Shown here in pieces: positions 33,644 through 45,125 of a stretch of DNA of 64,000 nucleotides. Each line of letters opens with the position of its first letter. The first letter of the stretch is position 1. The notes below the pieces were generated by a model. It did not search any database. It had not been told where the DNA came from and was given only the letters and a program-made list of their open reading frames with translations. Source of the DNA: Arthrinium phaeospermum. Lineage: Eukaryota; Ascomycota; Sordariomycetes; Amphisphaeriales; Apiosporaceae. The position numbers were made by a program, and so were the translations under genes. Location of the stretch: the NCBI GenBank assembly GCA_006503535.1, contig QYRS01000004.1:2790001-2854000 (forward strand), in the 5' to 3' direction.

Positions 33644-36600
33644 ATGGAGTCCAAGACCAGCCGGTACCAATCCCGCATCCTTAGGGAGATGCATCAGAAT
33701 ACAGAGAATCCCTTCAACTCACCACCCTCGTCTACCGGTTCGCATGGAACCGTAACGCTTACCTCTGATATCTCCTATGATCCGCAACGGATGGGAGACG
33801 AGTCCATGCACTTCCTCTCCAAAAACGCAAACAAGAAGCAGAACGCGTACCAGATCAACGCGGCTGCGCTCGACGAAGACTTCATTGACTTCAAGGACTG
33901 GAAGCCGGCCAGTCGCGAGCAGACCACCGACATCTACAACGTCACCGGCGACAACATGGAGCAGCGCCGATCAGCGAAAGAGAACATTCCTCCCTCGTCC
34001 TCCACGGCCGCCTCCCCAACCGACCAGAAAATGCATGAACAAAATCAGAAGCAATTCAATGCGGGAAGAGATGCGCAGCGGCCACGTGCTCAAATGCAGC
34101 CTCGGGTCGACAACGAATCGGATGGCGACAGCACGCAGATGTCGAATTCTTCCCGTCGTAACGGGCAAAAACCTCGGCGCGCCAATGTCACATCCCTGAT
34201 CGAATCTCTCAAGGCTGCACAGGCTGCGAAGGAAGCCAAGTCTACCACGCCCCAGAAAGAGACGAGTCCGAGGTCGACATCAGCACAGCATGCGACGCCC
34301 AGACAAATACACCCGAGCATCGAGCGCATCCAACTGGGTAGCAATCGCCAATCGCGCGGAAACAACCTGCACATGAGCCCCGGAACGCCAAACCAGACCG
34401 GGCGATCGTTCTTCCTGCCCAACCTTACGCATATCGACGATTTCATCTCAGGTGCTCTCAAGATCCAATCCGTCGATAACGGCATGCCTGTGTTCGTCAA
34501 AAACGGAAAGGTCCACGATCGCGAGGTCAAGTCATCGCCGCAACAACACGCCGAGGTGGAGATGATTGGCCTACCAGAAGACGAGCAGCAGATCTTCGTG
34601 TCTCTTGATAAGATTCGGGACGAGATCCAAGCTCTCCAGGCCCATGACGACCAGGTCTCCCGTCAGGCTGAACAGTACCAAGAGGAGGTGTATGAGCTCC
34701 AGCTGCAATTGTCCAAGTTCCGGGGTCGCAAGGACAGTGCAATGGGTTCTGATTCAGACAACTCACTAATCATACATATGAACTCCCGTCAATCAGGTAA
34801 GCTTTCATACAACTGCGCATACCCGCACTCCGTCCAGTCACTAACACATGACAGAACTCGAGGATAAGGTTGCTACACTGCAGGCTAAGCTTGACAAGGC
34901 CAACCGCAAGATCAGCATCAACGAAATTCATACCGAAACATACATATCAGAACGCGACGAAGCTCTCAAGTCTGCCACTACCCAGTTAGAGAAAGTAAGG
35001 CGTCTCGAGTCGGAAGTAGAAGCTGCTCGTAAGGGCCTCGGCGGTTCTCACGGAAGCCAACGGGCCCACGACGCGCATGGTATGGAGGCAGAACACCGGT
35101 CCCTGCGCGACGATAACTCGTTACTTCGCGAGCAGTACAAGTCGTTACTTGAGGAGAACAAGTCGCTGCGCTCTCACAATACTGTTGTGACGCAGCAGAA
35201 CCAGGATCTTCAACAAGAGGCCAAGAGACTCCAGCGTCTCGTGGATGTCCTGCAGGGCGATAACGAGGTGCTTCAGTCCGAGTACAAAGTTATTGTCGAA
35301 GAAAAGCAGACCCTGAGGCAAGACAACCTGAGTTTGGAGCGCCAGAACGACAAGTTCTTCCATGACACCAAGTCTCTCCAGCAGAAGAACTCATTACTTG
35401 AACGCCGTGTCGGTGATCTTCAGGATGACAATGCCAAGTTGCATGAAATGGTGGACTCTGCCAATACCCAGACCGGCACAATGACGTTTGACGTAAAGGA
35501 TATGCGCGATCGTCTCGAAAAGAAGAACCGAGAGCTCGCCGATGAGAATGCCCAGCTTCAGCAACAGGTTGTAAGCCTTCAGTCCGATTATGCGACTAAG
35601 CGCCTGCAATTCGAGCAGGAGAAACGCCGGATGGAAGAGGAGCAAGACTACCTGCACGACCAGGTTAACCGCATCAGCAAACGATTCGAGAGAGTAGTCC
35701 AGGATAGCGAGGAGAGAGATCTAGAGTTCGAGGAACGACAGGCATCCTTAACTCAACAGCTCCAGGACATCGCCAACAGAGAGGCTGCGTTGGCAGCTCG
35801 CCTTCGTGAGAGTGGCGATCAAGAGTCGACGCTCCAACGAGAGCTACAGCGCAGAACCGAGGCCATTAATGAGGCCCAAAGGATCGCACGCGAGGTTCAG
35901 AACATGAAGACTTCTAACAAGCCTGTCAAGATCACACGCATTGTGGAGCCTACAACATCCAAGATCCGATCCACCACTAGCGACTTGTCTGTTAGAAACA
36001 CGATGACGCAAGATATGCAGATGGAGGATGACTACACACAGCAGATCGACTTGACGCATGGTTCGGATTTCGGAGACGCTTTTGCCAAGGCGGATATGAA
36101 CCGTCTTCAGAACGCCCTTCGCCAAAACCAGTCAGCGTCTCGACAGCAACGTCGGGGAGAGATCAGCGAGGACTACCTCGATGATGTTGATGCCGGCTTT
36201 ACCGAAGACATGAGCCAGAGCCTACCGCCTGCCTTTATCCCCGAACGAAACGCGAGTCCGTCAATGAAGACAAAGGCTGCCAATGCTAAGGGACAGGGAG
36301 CCCAGTCTAAGAGACTGCCTTCAGGTATTCTCAAGAACACACAGCACACTCGCCGTATCTCGGAGCAGGATAACACGACTGGACGCTTTAGTGTCAAGTC
36401 TGGTTTGAGTGATCTCAGTCTACCTGAGCATACTGGCGAGTCAAACGTTCTCCCCCCGGCACGTCGTCACTCGGACAGTCAACGATTTGAGATGGACGTT
36501 GAGGAGAACATGACATCAGCCCTCTTCATGGATGATATTACCCTCGATGCTCGAAAGCGCAGGGCTGAGAGAGAAGCCGCTAGGGACGCCACGAGGGATC

Positions 36601-37178
36601 ACACGAAGGAGCACACGAAGCGGTCTGTGCCTATGCCCAGTCTTTCGAAAGAGGCCAGGCGTGTTCTTGACGGCCTATGCCATGACCACGATTGCAGTAA
36701 CTGCATTGTGTGCACTAGGATCAAGTCGCATACATCCAGCTCGACCCGAAAAACGACGATACGCGTAGAGCAACCTGTTCCTGTCACTGATCGCGTGGCC
36801 AACCCGGAGCCTGTCGAAGGGACCGCATTTGAGGACCAGCCCACAATGCGCCCTGCCCGGAATCCCGCCGTCGCTTTGGCAGTCGTCATCAAGAACATCA
36901 AAGATGAGCTTGCACATGTCAAGTCGAAGCTTATGGCAAAACAGACAGAACTGAACGAGCTTGATCCTTCATTCGGACGGCGTCACCGACAGCAGCTGAC
37001 TGCCGAGATTAGCCAGCTATCGCGTCTTTCTGAGATGAAGTGCGAGCAGCTGTATCAGCTGTACGATGTGGTTGAGGGGCAAAAGATTAGCGGCCAGCAG
37101 ATGTCGCAAGAAGAGCTGGAGATCACGATAATGAGCATTCAGTGCAAGGACGATACCTGGAACGGCATCACGGATTAA
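33644..37178 (+). CDS. PPC89-like spindle pole body protein (Cep57 domain)
   Basis: Exons 33644-34796 and 34855-37178 encode 1,158 aa. The 58-nt intron has GTAAGC, CTAAC and CAG, and joins NSRQS to ELEDKVATLQ. The N-terminal 330 residues are hydrophilic and probably disordered. Residues of about 330-760 form a long coiled coil with heptad-rich E/Q/L/K sequence. A Cys/His cluster (CHDHDCSNCIVC) lies near residue 990. The C-terminus (about 1052-1145: PAVALAVVIKNIKDELAHVK ... YQLYDVVEGQK) matches the Cep57-type microtubule-binding domain found in fission yeast Ppc89 and its filamentous relatives. Its role is therefore structural, at the spindle pole body and in microtubule anchoring. I am confident of the family and less so of one-to-one orthology. 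Confidence 0.9.
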
Positions 37179-38359
37179 ACGGAGTTTGCCTGCGTTTTTG
37201 GACTGGGGTTTCCAGGAGGCTATGGATGGGATACGGAAGGCGTTAGGGCCGCATTATTGGCTGGCTGCATTGTATAAGTACAATTTTTTGTTGTTTGGCT
37301 GTACGGTTTAGGGGGACGACATCAAGAGAATCCCGAGATATTTTGTCTACTGCACACCTAAGATGGCCGCATGCCTGCCTGAGAGTGACTTGCACCTGTG
37401 GCCCGAACAAACATGATGGCCATGACGATGAGTGGTCTAGCCAACTTTGCGTATCTTAGGGTCGGCTTCTATGCCAACTGGATAACCAGACGAGGTAGTG
37501 AGCGTATAGATGTTTTTGAATCGTTAGGGTATGTGTTACCCAGGGCTATATATTTTCGTGATGGGTCTGAACCCCCTATTGGATCTTTGCACTTCCTACA
37601 AGCCTTACTGTCCAAATGATCGACCGCCGAATGCCTTCGCATTCACACAGCTCAAGTCTCGGTGAGCGGTCGGTGCTCGAGTGAAACCATGTTGCATGTC
37701 GATTGTGAGATTTATTCATACCGCCGATTGTGCCCGTTTCTTCATTATTCGTGTTATTGAATGTTGAAAAGGCAAGCTGACCTCGACGGAACAACATTCC
37801 GTCGCACATTTTCATCGACCTCTTCATCTGAACTCGACCTGCCCTTCAACTTCTCTCATCTCAAGCTTCCACCCTTCTGCTTACTCGGATGAAACCTCAC
37901 CACCAAGCCTCTCTTCTTCTTCTTCTTCTTTGACTTTCGCTATTGCGCGCGGTATAGCGCCGAGATTGTTGCTGCGCAACTCAAAAGCGTCCAACAAACC
38001 AAACTTTCCTCTCTCATTCCCATTTGCCCACCCTGGACATTCCCTCACAAACAAACCTCGCCTTTGAGCATTTCACCTGCTTTCGTCTGACATCCAAGGT
38101 ACGCGCTCTCGAAATGGGCTACTCTGCTATATCTAGCAGTGGTTGTTGTGTGTTCGCACTTGCTAATGAAGCACCAGACGAAGAAGTACTCGCGACTTCC
38201 TTTTCCCCTAGCTTGCGGGCAGCGGAAATAAAAATAAGAGGATCGAGGATCGCGCCTTCGACGGCAAAAGCCCAAGGCCTACTACTACTATAGTACGCCG
38301 TCGCTCCTTCTTCACCGAGCAAACCTCGACTCCAGGAAAAGGGAAGCGACGAAGAAGCA
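37179..38359. other. Intergenic region with TCT microsatellite
   Basis: A 1.18-kb gap. A (TCT)n/(CTT)n microsatellite lies at about 37911-37932, in a pyrimidine-rich stretch (37,800-38,050) that looks like the promoter or leader of the small gene at 38360. No other gene found. Confidence 0.5.
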
Positions 38360-38725
38360 ATGTGCCGACAATCCTACCTCACCTTCGCCTCCTGCAAATG
38401 CCAGCTCCGCTACCAGCACGAACCCTGCGCCCACGGCCCGGCCTCCCCCTCGTGCCGCGGCCGCCGCACCGTCCTGGTGCCCGCCCGGAACCCCATCTGC
38501 TACCAACACGCCTTCATCCAGCACCAGCAGCAGCGGGCCCGGGAGCGGGACCAGAAGTACCAACAGAGACGCCAGCAGCAGCGAGACTCGGGTACGGCCT
38601 CGGCTCGGGTAGTGGGAGGTACCTCGCTAACCCTGTTCTCCGTCGGCTCGGATGCGTGGAAGCGTGAGATGCAGGTCATGCTGGCCTCGGCCGGCCGCCG
38701 CGAGAGCTGGTGGAATGGTTGGTGA
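38360..38725 (+). CDS. Small Cys-rich hypothetical protein
   Basis: A single uninterrupted frame of 121 codons from ATG 38360. The first 50 residues contain Cys at 2, 12, 14, 23, 32 and 47 with His at 25 and 50. The pattern CKCQ ... CAHG ... SC ... CYQH could bind zinc. A Gln/Arg-rich helix (QQQRARERDQKYQQRRQQQRD) and a neutral tail ending in WWNGW follow. Short Cys-patterned proteins of this kind are common hypothetical genes in Sordariomycetes. There is no signal peptide, so it is probably intracellular. No function assigned; it could also be spurious. Confidence 0.5.
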   Translation: MCRQSYLTFASCKCQLRYQHEPCAHGPASPSCRGRRTVLVPARNPICYQHAFIQHQQQRARERDQKYQQRRQQQRDSGTASARVVGGTSLTLFSVGSDAWKREMQVMLASAGRRESWWNGW

Positions 38726-39243
38726 GAGCGCTAGAGGAGAACAGAAAAGGAAAAGGAACAGGAAAAGTCAAGGGCAACGTAAGGTGAAAAGGGGAGTTAG
38801 TGAGGAGTGTTTGCATGAAGCACACGAAAAGGCTTGTCATGGCTATCTTCCAAGTTGCCCCCAACGCAAGATTCCTTGCTACCAGCCTCTCTTGATTCTG
38901 GCTCAGAGGAAAGCGAGTAGATAGAACCGTCATTCCGAGATGTTAAGCGATAGGACATCTGCAGCGGACGAGCGAACACAGCGAGTTTCCTTCTGCAACC
39001 CCGACTTTAATGTTGCCACGACTAAAAGAAAATAGAGTGACAAATTGATGAAGTTTGAGAGTGTGGCGAATCACAGAAATTGATGGTTCATAGTCATAAT
39101 ATTCCCATGCCAGAAATCTGACAGGCGACGTCCTTGTATGTATAGTACAGCAGTATGCCTTGGCTCCTTGGAATCGCACACCCAACCGTGCCTGCGCCTT
39201 ATAACTTCTACCTCATAACGTTTTACTTCTTTTTTTGCTTCGT
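38726..39243. other. Convergent 3' intergenic region
   Basis: 518 bp between the small Cys-rich gene and the end of alanyl-tRNA synthetase. It should hold both 3' untranslated regions. Nothing else seen. Confidence 0.5.
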
Positions 39244-42200
39244 CTAGATCTTCAACTTCTCCTCGAGCCACTTGCGAGCAGTCTCAACCGCCTCGTCGAG
39301 CTTCTCCGCCTTGGTGCCCTGTCCTTGGCGGGTAGGCTCCTTGCCGCCGGACTTTCCGCCAACTACCTCGGAAACGGCGGCAGACCACTGCTCAGCGGTG
39401 ACACCCTTCGAGGAAAGGTCCTATTGTTTGGTTAGTTCAAGTTCTAGTGGTTCTTGAGGGACAGATGAACTTACAGTGCCAACATATACACCATGCACGA
39501 CGGCTCCCTCAGCAGGGCTTCCACCGAACAAGTAGACCGTCTTGGCCTTGTCCTTGGACTTGAAGTGGTTCATGACCTCGGAGATGGCCTTGGTGTTGGC
39601 GGAGATCGGCAGTTGACCAACGAAGTAGTTGGAGTCCTTGTTCTCGTCCTTGGCGAAATGGGCGGTGACCGCATCCAGCGCCGTCTTGCTCTCGGCCTTT
39701 TGGCGCTTCTTCTGCTCGTCAACAACCGCCTTGACCACCTTGTTGAATCTCGTCTTCAAGTCTTCCTTGGTAACAGCAGAGACAACGAGGTTGTTGAGAT
39801 CCATAGTGGTTTGCTTGACTTCCGCTTCCTTCTCGGGACCAAAAGGCATAGCCTCAATACGGTCGATGCGCTTGCCGAACTCAAGAGCTTCGCGCTGGAC
39901 AGCGTGGGCGGCGTCGCCGGTGTAGGCAACCATGCGGCGAATGCCCTTGGCAATACCGCTTTCCTCCACGATCACCAGGTCCTTGATGATTCCAGTCTGA
40001 TCCACATGAGTTCCACCGCAGAACTCGACGCTCACCTTGCGCCACTCGGGGTTCTCTGGTGTCTCGAGCATCATGTCGACGTCAATACCGACCGACACTA
40101 CGCGCACCGGGTTGGGATACGTCTCGCCGAATACAGCACGCACACCGTTGATCGCCTTGGCAAGGTCGAGATCGACTTCCTTGGAGTAGATTTTGCAGTT
40201 TTGCTGGATATAAGAGTTCGACAAATCCTCAATCTTCTTAAGTTCGGGGATAGTGACACCAGTCTTGTGCGAAAAGTCAAATCGCATCTTGTCCTGGTCG
40301 ACCAAGGATCCCTTTTGGTTGATGTCATCGCCTAGCACCTCTCTCAGGGAGTGGTTAAGAATATGTGTTCCCGTGTGGTTGTTTCGGATCGGCTGTCGTC
40401 GCAGCTCGTCGTATTCGGCGATAATCTCATCGCCGGCGTTGAGCTCACCGTACTCCAAATATCCGTTGTGGACGATGTAACCACCGAATTGCTGGGTATC
40501 AAGAACCTTGAATTCGGCAACATCATCGATAACTAACCGGCCAGTGTCGGCAACTTGTCCACCTTGCTCGGCATAGAAGTTGGTCTTGTCGAGCAAAATT
40601 CCAAACGGAGTGTTAGGGGGCAAGTCCTTAGTGGACTTCTTGAACTCATCGCCAGTGTAAATCAGTTGGACCTTGGCTTTGATGTCGCCCTTCAGGAACT
40701 TGGCTTCGTCGTTAGGGGTGGGAACCTTGAGCTGGTCCTTGAGCTCGGCGATCTGATGGACGTTCAACTTGGCAAAGGTTTGCACCGAGTTCTTGACGGA
40801 TTTGCTAGCTTCGCGGGCCTTCTCTCTCGCAACAGCAACTTCCTCTTCGTCGATGGAGAGCTCTCGTTCCTCGGCCATCAGCTTGGTCAAATCCTCGGGG
40901 AAACCGAAAGTGTCATACAACCTCCACACATCTGCACCAGTAAGCTTCTTGGAGCCGCTGCTCAAAGCCTGAGCAGCATACTTCTCGAATTGCTTCTCTC
41001 CACGGTCGAGTGTCCTGGCGAAAGCCTCTTCTTCTTCATCCAGGATCTCCTTGACATCGTGTTGCTTCTTGACAATCTCCGGGAATTGCTCGCCCATCTG
41101 CTCAACCAGAGCGGGCAAGATTTTCGAGAAGAACGAACCAATCTCGACATTGAAGTATTTCCGAGCGTATCTTGAACCACGTCGCAGGACTCGTCGTACA
41201 ACATAACCGCGGCCGTCGTTGTTTGGTACAGCACCATCGGAGATGGAAAATGTGAGCAGACGGATGTGATCGGCAACGACTCGGTACGCGGTATCGATTC
41301 CGTCGACATCGTCCTTGCCGTACTTGTCGGTATATTCTCGCGCGCCAGTGACCTCCTGGATCTTGGCGAAAAGGGGGGTGAAAATGTCGGTGGCGTAGTT
41401 GGAGATCTTATCTTGAAGAGCAGACACTAGACGCTCGAAACCCATACCGGTATCAATGTGCTTAGCAGGGAGGGGTCGAAGCGACTTGTCCGCTTGACGG
41501 TCGTATTGCATAAAGACGTTGTTCCAAACCTCAACAACCAGAGGGTCGTCCATGTTGACAAGGTGCGCCGCATTCCGGCCGCCGACCTTGTCGTAATGGA
41601 CCTCGCTACAAGGTCCACAAGGGCCTTGGTCACCCATTTCCCAGAAGTTGTCCTTCATGTTGCCGGGAAGAATGTGGTCCTCGGGAACGCCGACCGACTT
41701 CCACAGCTCCTTGGCCTCCAGATCGGGCTCGAGGCCCATTTCCGCGTTGCCCTCGAAGTATGTGACGTAAAGCCGGTTGGGATCTAAGCCGTAGACCTTG
41801 GTGAGAAGCTCCCAAGACCAGCCGATAGCCTCCTTCTTGAAGTAGTCACCGAACGACCAGTTGCCCAACATCTCGAAGAACGTGTGGTGGTAGCTGTCCT
41901 TGCCGACATCGTCGAGATCGTTGTGCTTGCCACCGGCGCGAATGCACTTCTGCGAGTCGACCGCGCGCTTCAGCTTGGACATGTCATTGGTGCTGGCAAT
42001 GGAGCCCAAGAAGATGGGCTTGAACTGGTTCATGCCCGCATTCGTGAACAGCAGAGTCGGGTCATCGTGAGGAACGACAGACGAAGATGGGACTACATAA
42101 GAGACAATTTGTCAGTAAACAGAGATTGACTTGGTTCAGAGCTACAATGTTGGGTATGTGCATCGCCGGGTGTTGTGGCAGGGGACGCCAGCATCGTGAG

Positions 42201-42298
42201 ATGTGGTGGTGACTCGTACCGATAGTATGACCCCTCTGCTCGAAGAACTCAAAGAAGGTCTTGCGAACCCCGACGCCGGTCCACTGCTTCTTCTCCAT
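39244..42298 (-). CDS. ala1: Alanyl-tRNA synthetase
   Basis: Exons 42298-42220, 42092-39475 and 39420-39244 encode 957 aa, the normal length for a eukaryotic cytosolic enzyme. It charges tRNA(Ala) with alanine. The first join restores [19 protein letters not shown], the class II motif-1 region. The catalytic domain continues with [15 protein letters not shown] and [10 protein letters not shown]. The editing domain has the zinc-binding NHTGTH (about residue 600) and CGGTH (about 715), so mischarged serine/glycine clearance should be intact. A C-terminal C-Ala domain ends in EEKLKI. Introns are 127 and 54 nt. The reading frame stays open for 151 codons upstream of this ATG, which may provide a mitochondrial form (separate entry). 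Confidence 0.97.
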
Positions 42299-42751
42299 GT
42301 TTGCTGAGTGTTTGTTGGCAGTGCTGCTGTAAAGTCGCGATACGGGAATCTTGCGAGCAGACTTATATCTCAGTCGAGTTGTCGCAAACAAAGAATTCGC
42401 CTCCCTCTGTGTGAAGGTGGGAAAAGTTGTAGTGGGGTACGATGTTCGGCGCAGAGGAGGCAGGGTATGACTCTGGCGGTGGTGGCGGGGTAAAGCCGAT
42501 AGCACGGGCACGGGTACGGGCGCAGGTGCAGGTGCAGGTGCTGCTGCGATTGTTGGAGCTGAGGAATGCTGCTGCTGCCGCTGCTGCTGGTCAATTGCAG
42601 AGTCGAGACCCCGGCCAAGGCTAATCAGCGCGGTGGGTGTAGAAGAAGCTGGAGCCGAGCAGTAGAAAGTTCTACAAGATTTAGTCACGCTGCCTATAAA
42701 CAACGACGGCCCTCGACTGCCACTGCCGATGCTGCATTGCTGGACTTTCAT
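42299..42751 (-). other. Possible mitochondrial-targeting extension of alanyl-tRNA synthetase
   Basis: From the minus-strand ATG at 42751 the frame is open without a stop into the cytosolic ATG at 42298. The extension is rich in Arg, Ser, Ala and Pro with only three acidic residues. It ends KIPVSRLYSSTANKHSAN, which resembles a mitochondrial processing site (RLY|SS). The upstream ATG has a poor context (C at -3, A at +4) and the downstream ATG a strong one (A at -3, G at +4), as leaky scanning would need. An Ala-Pro/Val-Pro stretch is encoded by GCAGGT-type repeats at about 42520-42540. It could instead be plain 5' leader. Confidence 0.5.
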
Positions 42752-43037
42752 TCGGGATCCCTTTTGTCAAACCAAGACTTGCCACCACTCGCTATCATAC
42801 AACCTTTAAAAATTCAATATCAGCGTCGAGGCTGGGTGTAGCAGGCTGTCACATTCACCAATCGCTCCGTGACTCAGTCTTCCTCCGATGATCGCTTGCT
42901 CGCTTGCTTGCTTTCTAGCATTGAGTTTGAACCGGGTTTGATTGGGTGAGATTGGAACGCAATAGAGAGAGGTTTGGAAGTGTCACCTTGCGCTTACTGT
43001 CGGGTCGGGCAAGAGAAGCAAAAGCAATTGATTGAAA
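42752..43037. promoter_or_regulatory. Divergent promoter region
   Basis: 286 bp between the extended alanyl-tRNA synthetase frame and the divergent gene at 43038. It should hold both core promoters. No specific site assigned. Confidence 0.45.
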
Positions 43038-43899
43038 ATGATGGAGGCACAGTTCGGTGGACCAAGCTTCAGCACCACCCCCGTTGGCGCTTTTGCTGGT
43101 GGTTCGCTACATCCAAGCTACCAGTTACCCCCCGGCGATAATCCCCCTTCGGCGGCCATGTCGCCAATCACGCCGCGCAAAATGCGCAAAAGGAAAGCCG
43201 AGTCGCAGGACAACGAAAGGCTTTCGAAGCGGCTCAGTCTGCTCAACTTAGGTATGTCTTAATAGTCCAACCCTTGCCTTTATCTCTTCTGCTGTCTACT
43301 GTAATACAAGTGGTCCTGTAGCTGACGTGGTTGCCCCTCTCGTAGAACGAAATGGCCGCGAGAAGCTCTACGTGCCCGTGGAGAGCCCCCATCTCCGGCC
43401 CACCGAGCCCAATTCACTGAAGCAGATTCCCGAAAGCGACGAGATGGAGCTCGACAACTCCAAGCACAAGGTCTACATATACGACTTGGACGCCGAGTTG
43501 TCCGACAGCGGCGAGTCGGACGACGGGAAGCTCGTCTTCCTGCCCGACATTCAGAAACACCTGCGCCAGCAGAGTCGCATCCCCCCTTCCATCCTCGCGA
43601 ACAAGGACGGCGAGCTGGCTGGCATGCAGATGGTGCTGTACAGCGAGCCCTCGTCCTTGACCGTGCCGGAGGAGCACGACAGCGTGCGCAAAGCCATCAT
43701 CGAGTCCAGAGCTCGGCTCCGACAGCAACAAAAAGGCGTTGAGGCTTCTGGCCCTACGTCTTTAAGTCCTTCGCCCAGGGTCCCCAACGGCCTGAACAAT
43801 CTGGCCAATGACCCTCCCTCTCACGCGAACGGAGTACTCGACACCACGCCCATGGGCGAAACGGCCGAGTACGACCCGGACGCCATGGATATGGACTAA
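43038..43899 (+). CDS. Conserved-looking nuclear protein, unknown function
   Basis: Exons 43038-43251 and 43322-43899 give 263 aa; the 70-nt intron (GTATGT...GTAG) is phase 1. A second ATG follows immediately at 43041. The N-terminus has ITPRKMRKRKAESQDNERL then KRLSLLNL, a basic nuclear-localisation-like cluster followed by an amphipathic helix. The middle is acidic (MELDNSK, YDLDAELSDSGESDD) and includes LVFLPDIQKHLR. The tail ends in the acidic DPDAMDMD. I do not recognise a named domain. Composition suggests a nuclear regulatory or adaptor protein; that is inference. Confidence 0.8.
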
Positions 43900-44410
43900 T
43901 GGAATTTAGCGAACATATTAATGACGATACCCACGAAGCATTTAGTCTAATAGGGGTTGGGCTCAACATGGCGTTATCAAGGGTAATGGAGTATGTGCTA
44001 TTGTAGTTGGGCTGACAATTTTAGGATATTTCTGACTGCTTTTCAATCAATAAAATGCATTTGCCTATTCCTGATAGTACATGGCCGTCGCGGGCTGGTA
44101 TCTCGTCCAAATCTGTCGTACTCAAGAAGGTCCAATCTGTCCGATTCATTCATCATTGCTCCATGAACGCCCAGCCCCCGTCATAATCCTCGGCCGTTAT
44201 AATTCCATCTAGCAAATGACGTTTTGCTTGCCTCCCTGATGAATGCAACCAGGCCTCTACAAAACATGGTGCAAATTCTTGTCAACCTGGCAACACATTC
44301 CAACGCCAAAAATACCCAGCTTGCGCTGTTCTTTGTTTTGCAGGGCTAAAAACCAAACAGAACAGCAAACAAAAGCAGTAGTTTACGAACTTTTGTTGGT
44401 AAACTGAACC
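43900..44410. other. Convergent 3' intergenic region
   Basis: 511 bp between two convergent genes. It contains short AT-rich runs that could serve polyadenylation and nothing else that I recognise. Confidence 0.5.
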
Positions 44411-45125
44411 TTAACGCCGAGGCGGGTCGGCGAAGGGGTCCTGCCCAGGCCGGGTCGCAACTGGCGGCGGCGGTCCGGGAGGCGCTGCGTACTCCTCATC
44501 AGGCCGGTGCGTCACGCCCTGGACAGTGTCGTTCTTGCCGTAACTGGGAGGCATTGGGCCTGCCTGGTACTGCGGCGGCATGGGTTGCATGCCATAGGCA
44601 CCAGGAGGGGGAGGCGGGTATTGCATATACTGCACGTTGTCGGGGTACTGATAGCGGGGATCCGTCTTGGCCAGTTCAGTCCTGGGAATGAGCCACTGTG
44701 GCATGTCAGTACATCTGTACGGTCACTTTGCGGGAGAGTCGCCAGGAGACTCTCGGGAAGGAGAAACCTACGCGATGGTATGCCATGGGCGCCAAGCCCT
44801 TGCTCACTCGCTTGCGTGCGTGCCAGCGTCCGACGAAGATCCACGTCAGAGTGATGAGGAGCAAGCCGGCAAAGATGGACCATCTGATAATGATGCCGGT
44901 CTGGTTGAATCGCAACATGCGTTAGCCAAGATTCTGGTTCAAACAACGGGCTTCGACGTTTACTGGGGCTGTGCTTACCTTGGTGTGCCAGAACGGGATC
45001 ACTCTACCATCGGACAGGCGGACCCATCCGGGCGGCAAGTCGTCGTTGTTGGCGCGAGCTGCGAGCTGGAAGGCATCGGTCATGACGGTGCCGACTCTCA
45101 TCCTAGGCATCTTGATAACGCCCAT
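44411..45125 (-). CDS. RCR-like single-pass membrane protein with PY motif
   Basis: Exons 45125-44979, 44900-44772 and 44695-44411 give 186 aa; both introns (78 and 76 nt) are phase 0. Start chosen at 45125 (A at -3); a second ATG is at 45110. The protein has a short luminal N-terminus with DLPPGWVRLSDGRVIPFW and one membrane helix (about 52-73, IIIRWSIFAGLLLITLTWIF). A basic stop-transfer RWHARKRVSKG follows, then a Pro/Tyr/Gln-rich cytosolic tail. This architecture matches the RCR family (chitin synthesis regulation, resistance to Congo red). The tail contains PPSY, a PPxY motif of the kind that binds WW domains of Rsp5-type ubiquitin ligases. It probably acts in plasma-membrane or endosomal protein sorting. 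Confidence 0.8.

Noticed and set aside
39493..40335. A 280-codon plus-strand open frame over alanyl-tRNA synthetase
   Set aside because: Antisense shadow of a conserved enzyme; leucine/valine-rich sequence follows from the codon usage of the true strand.
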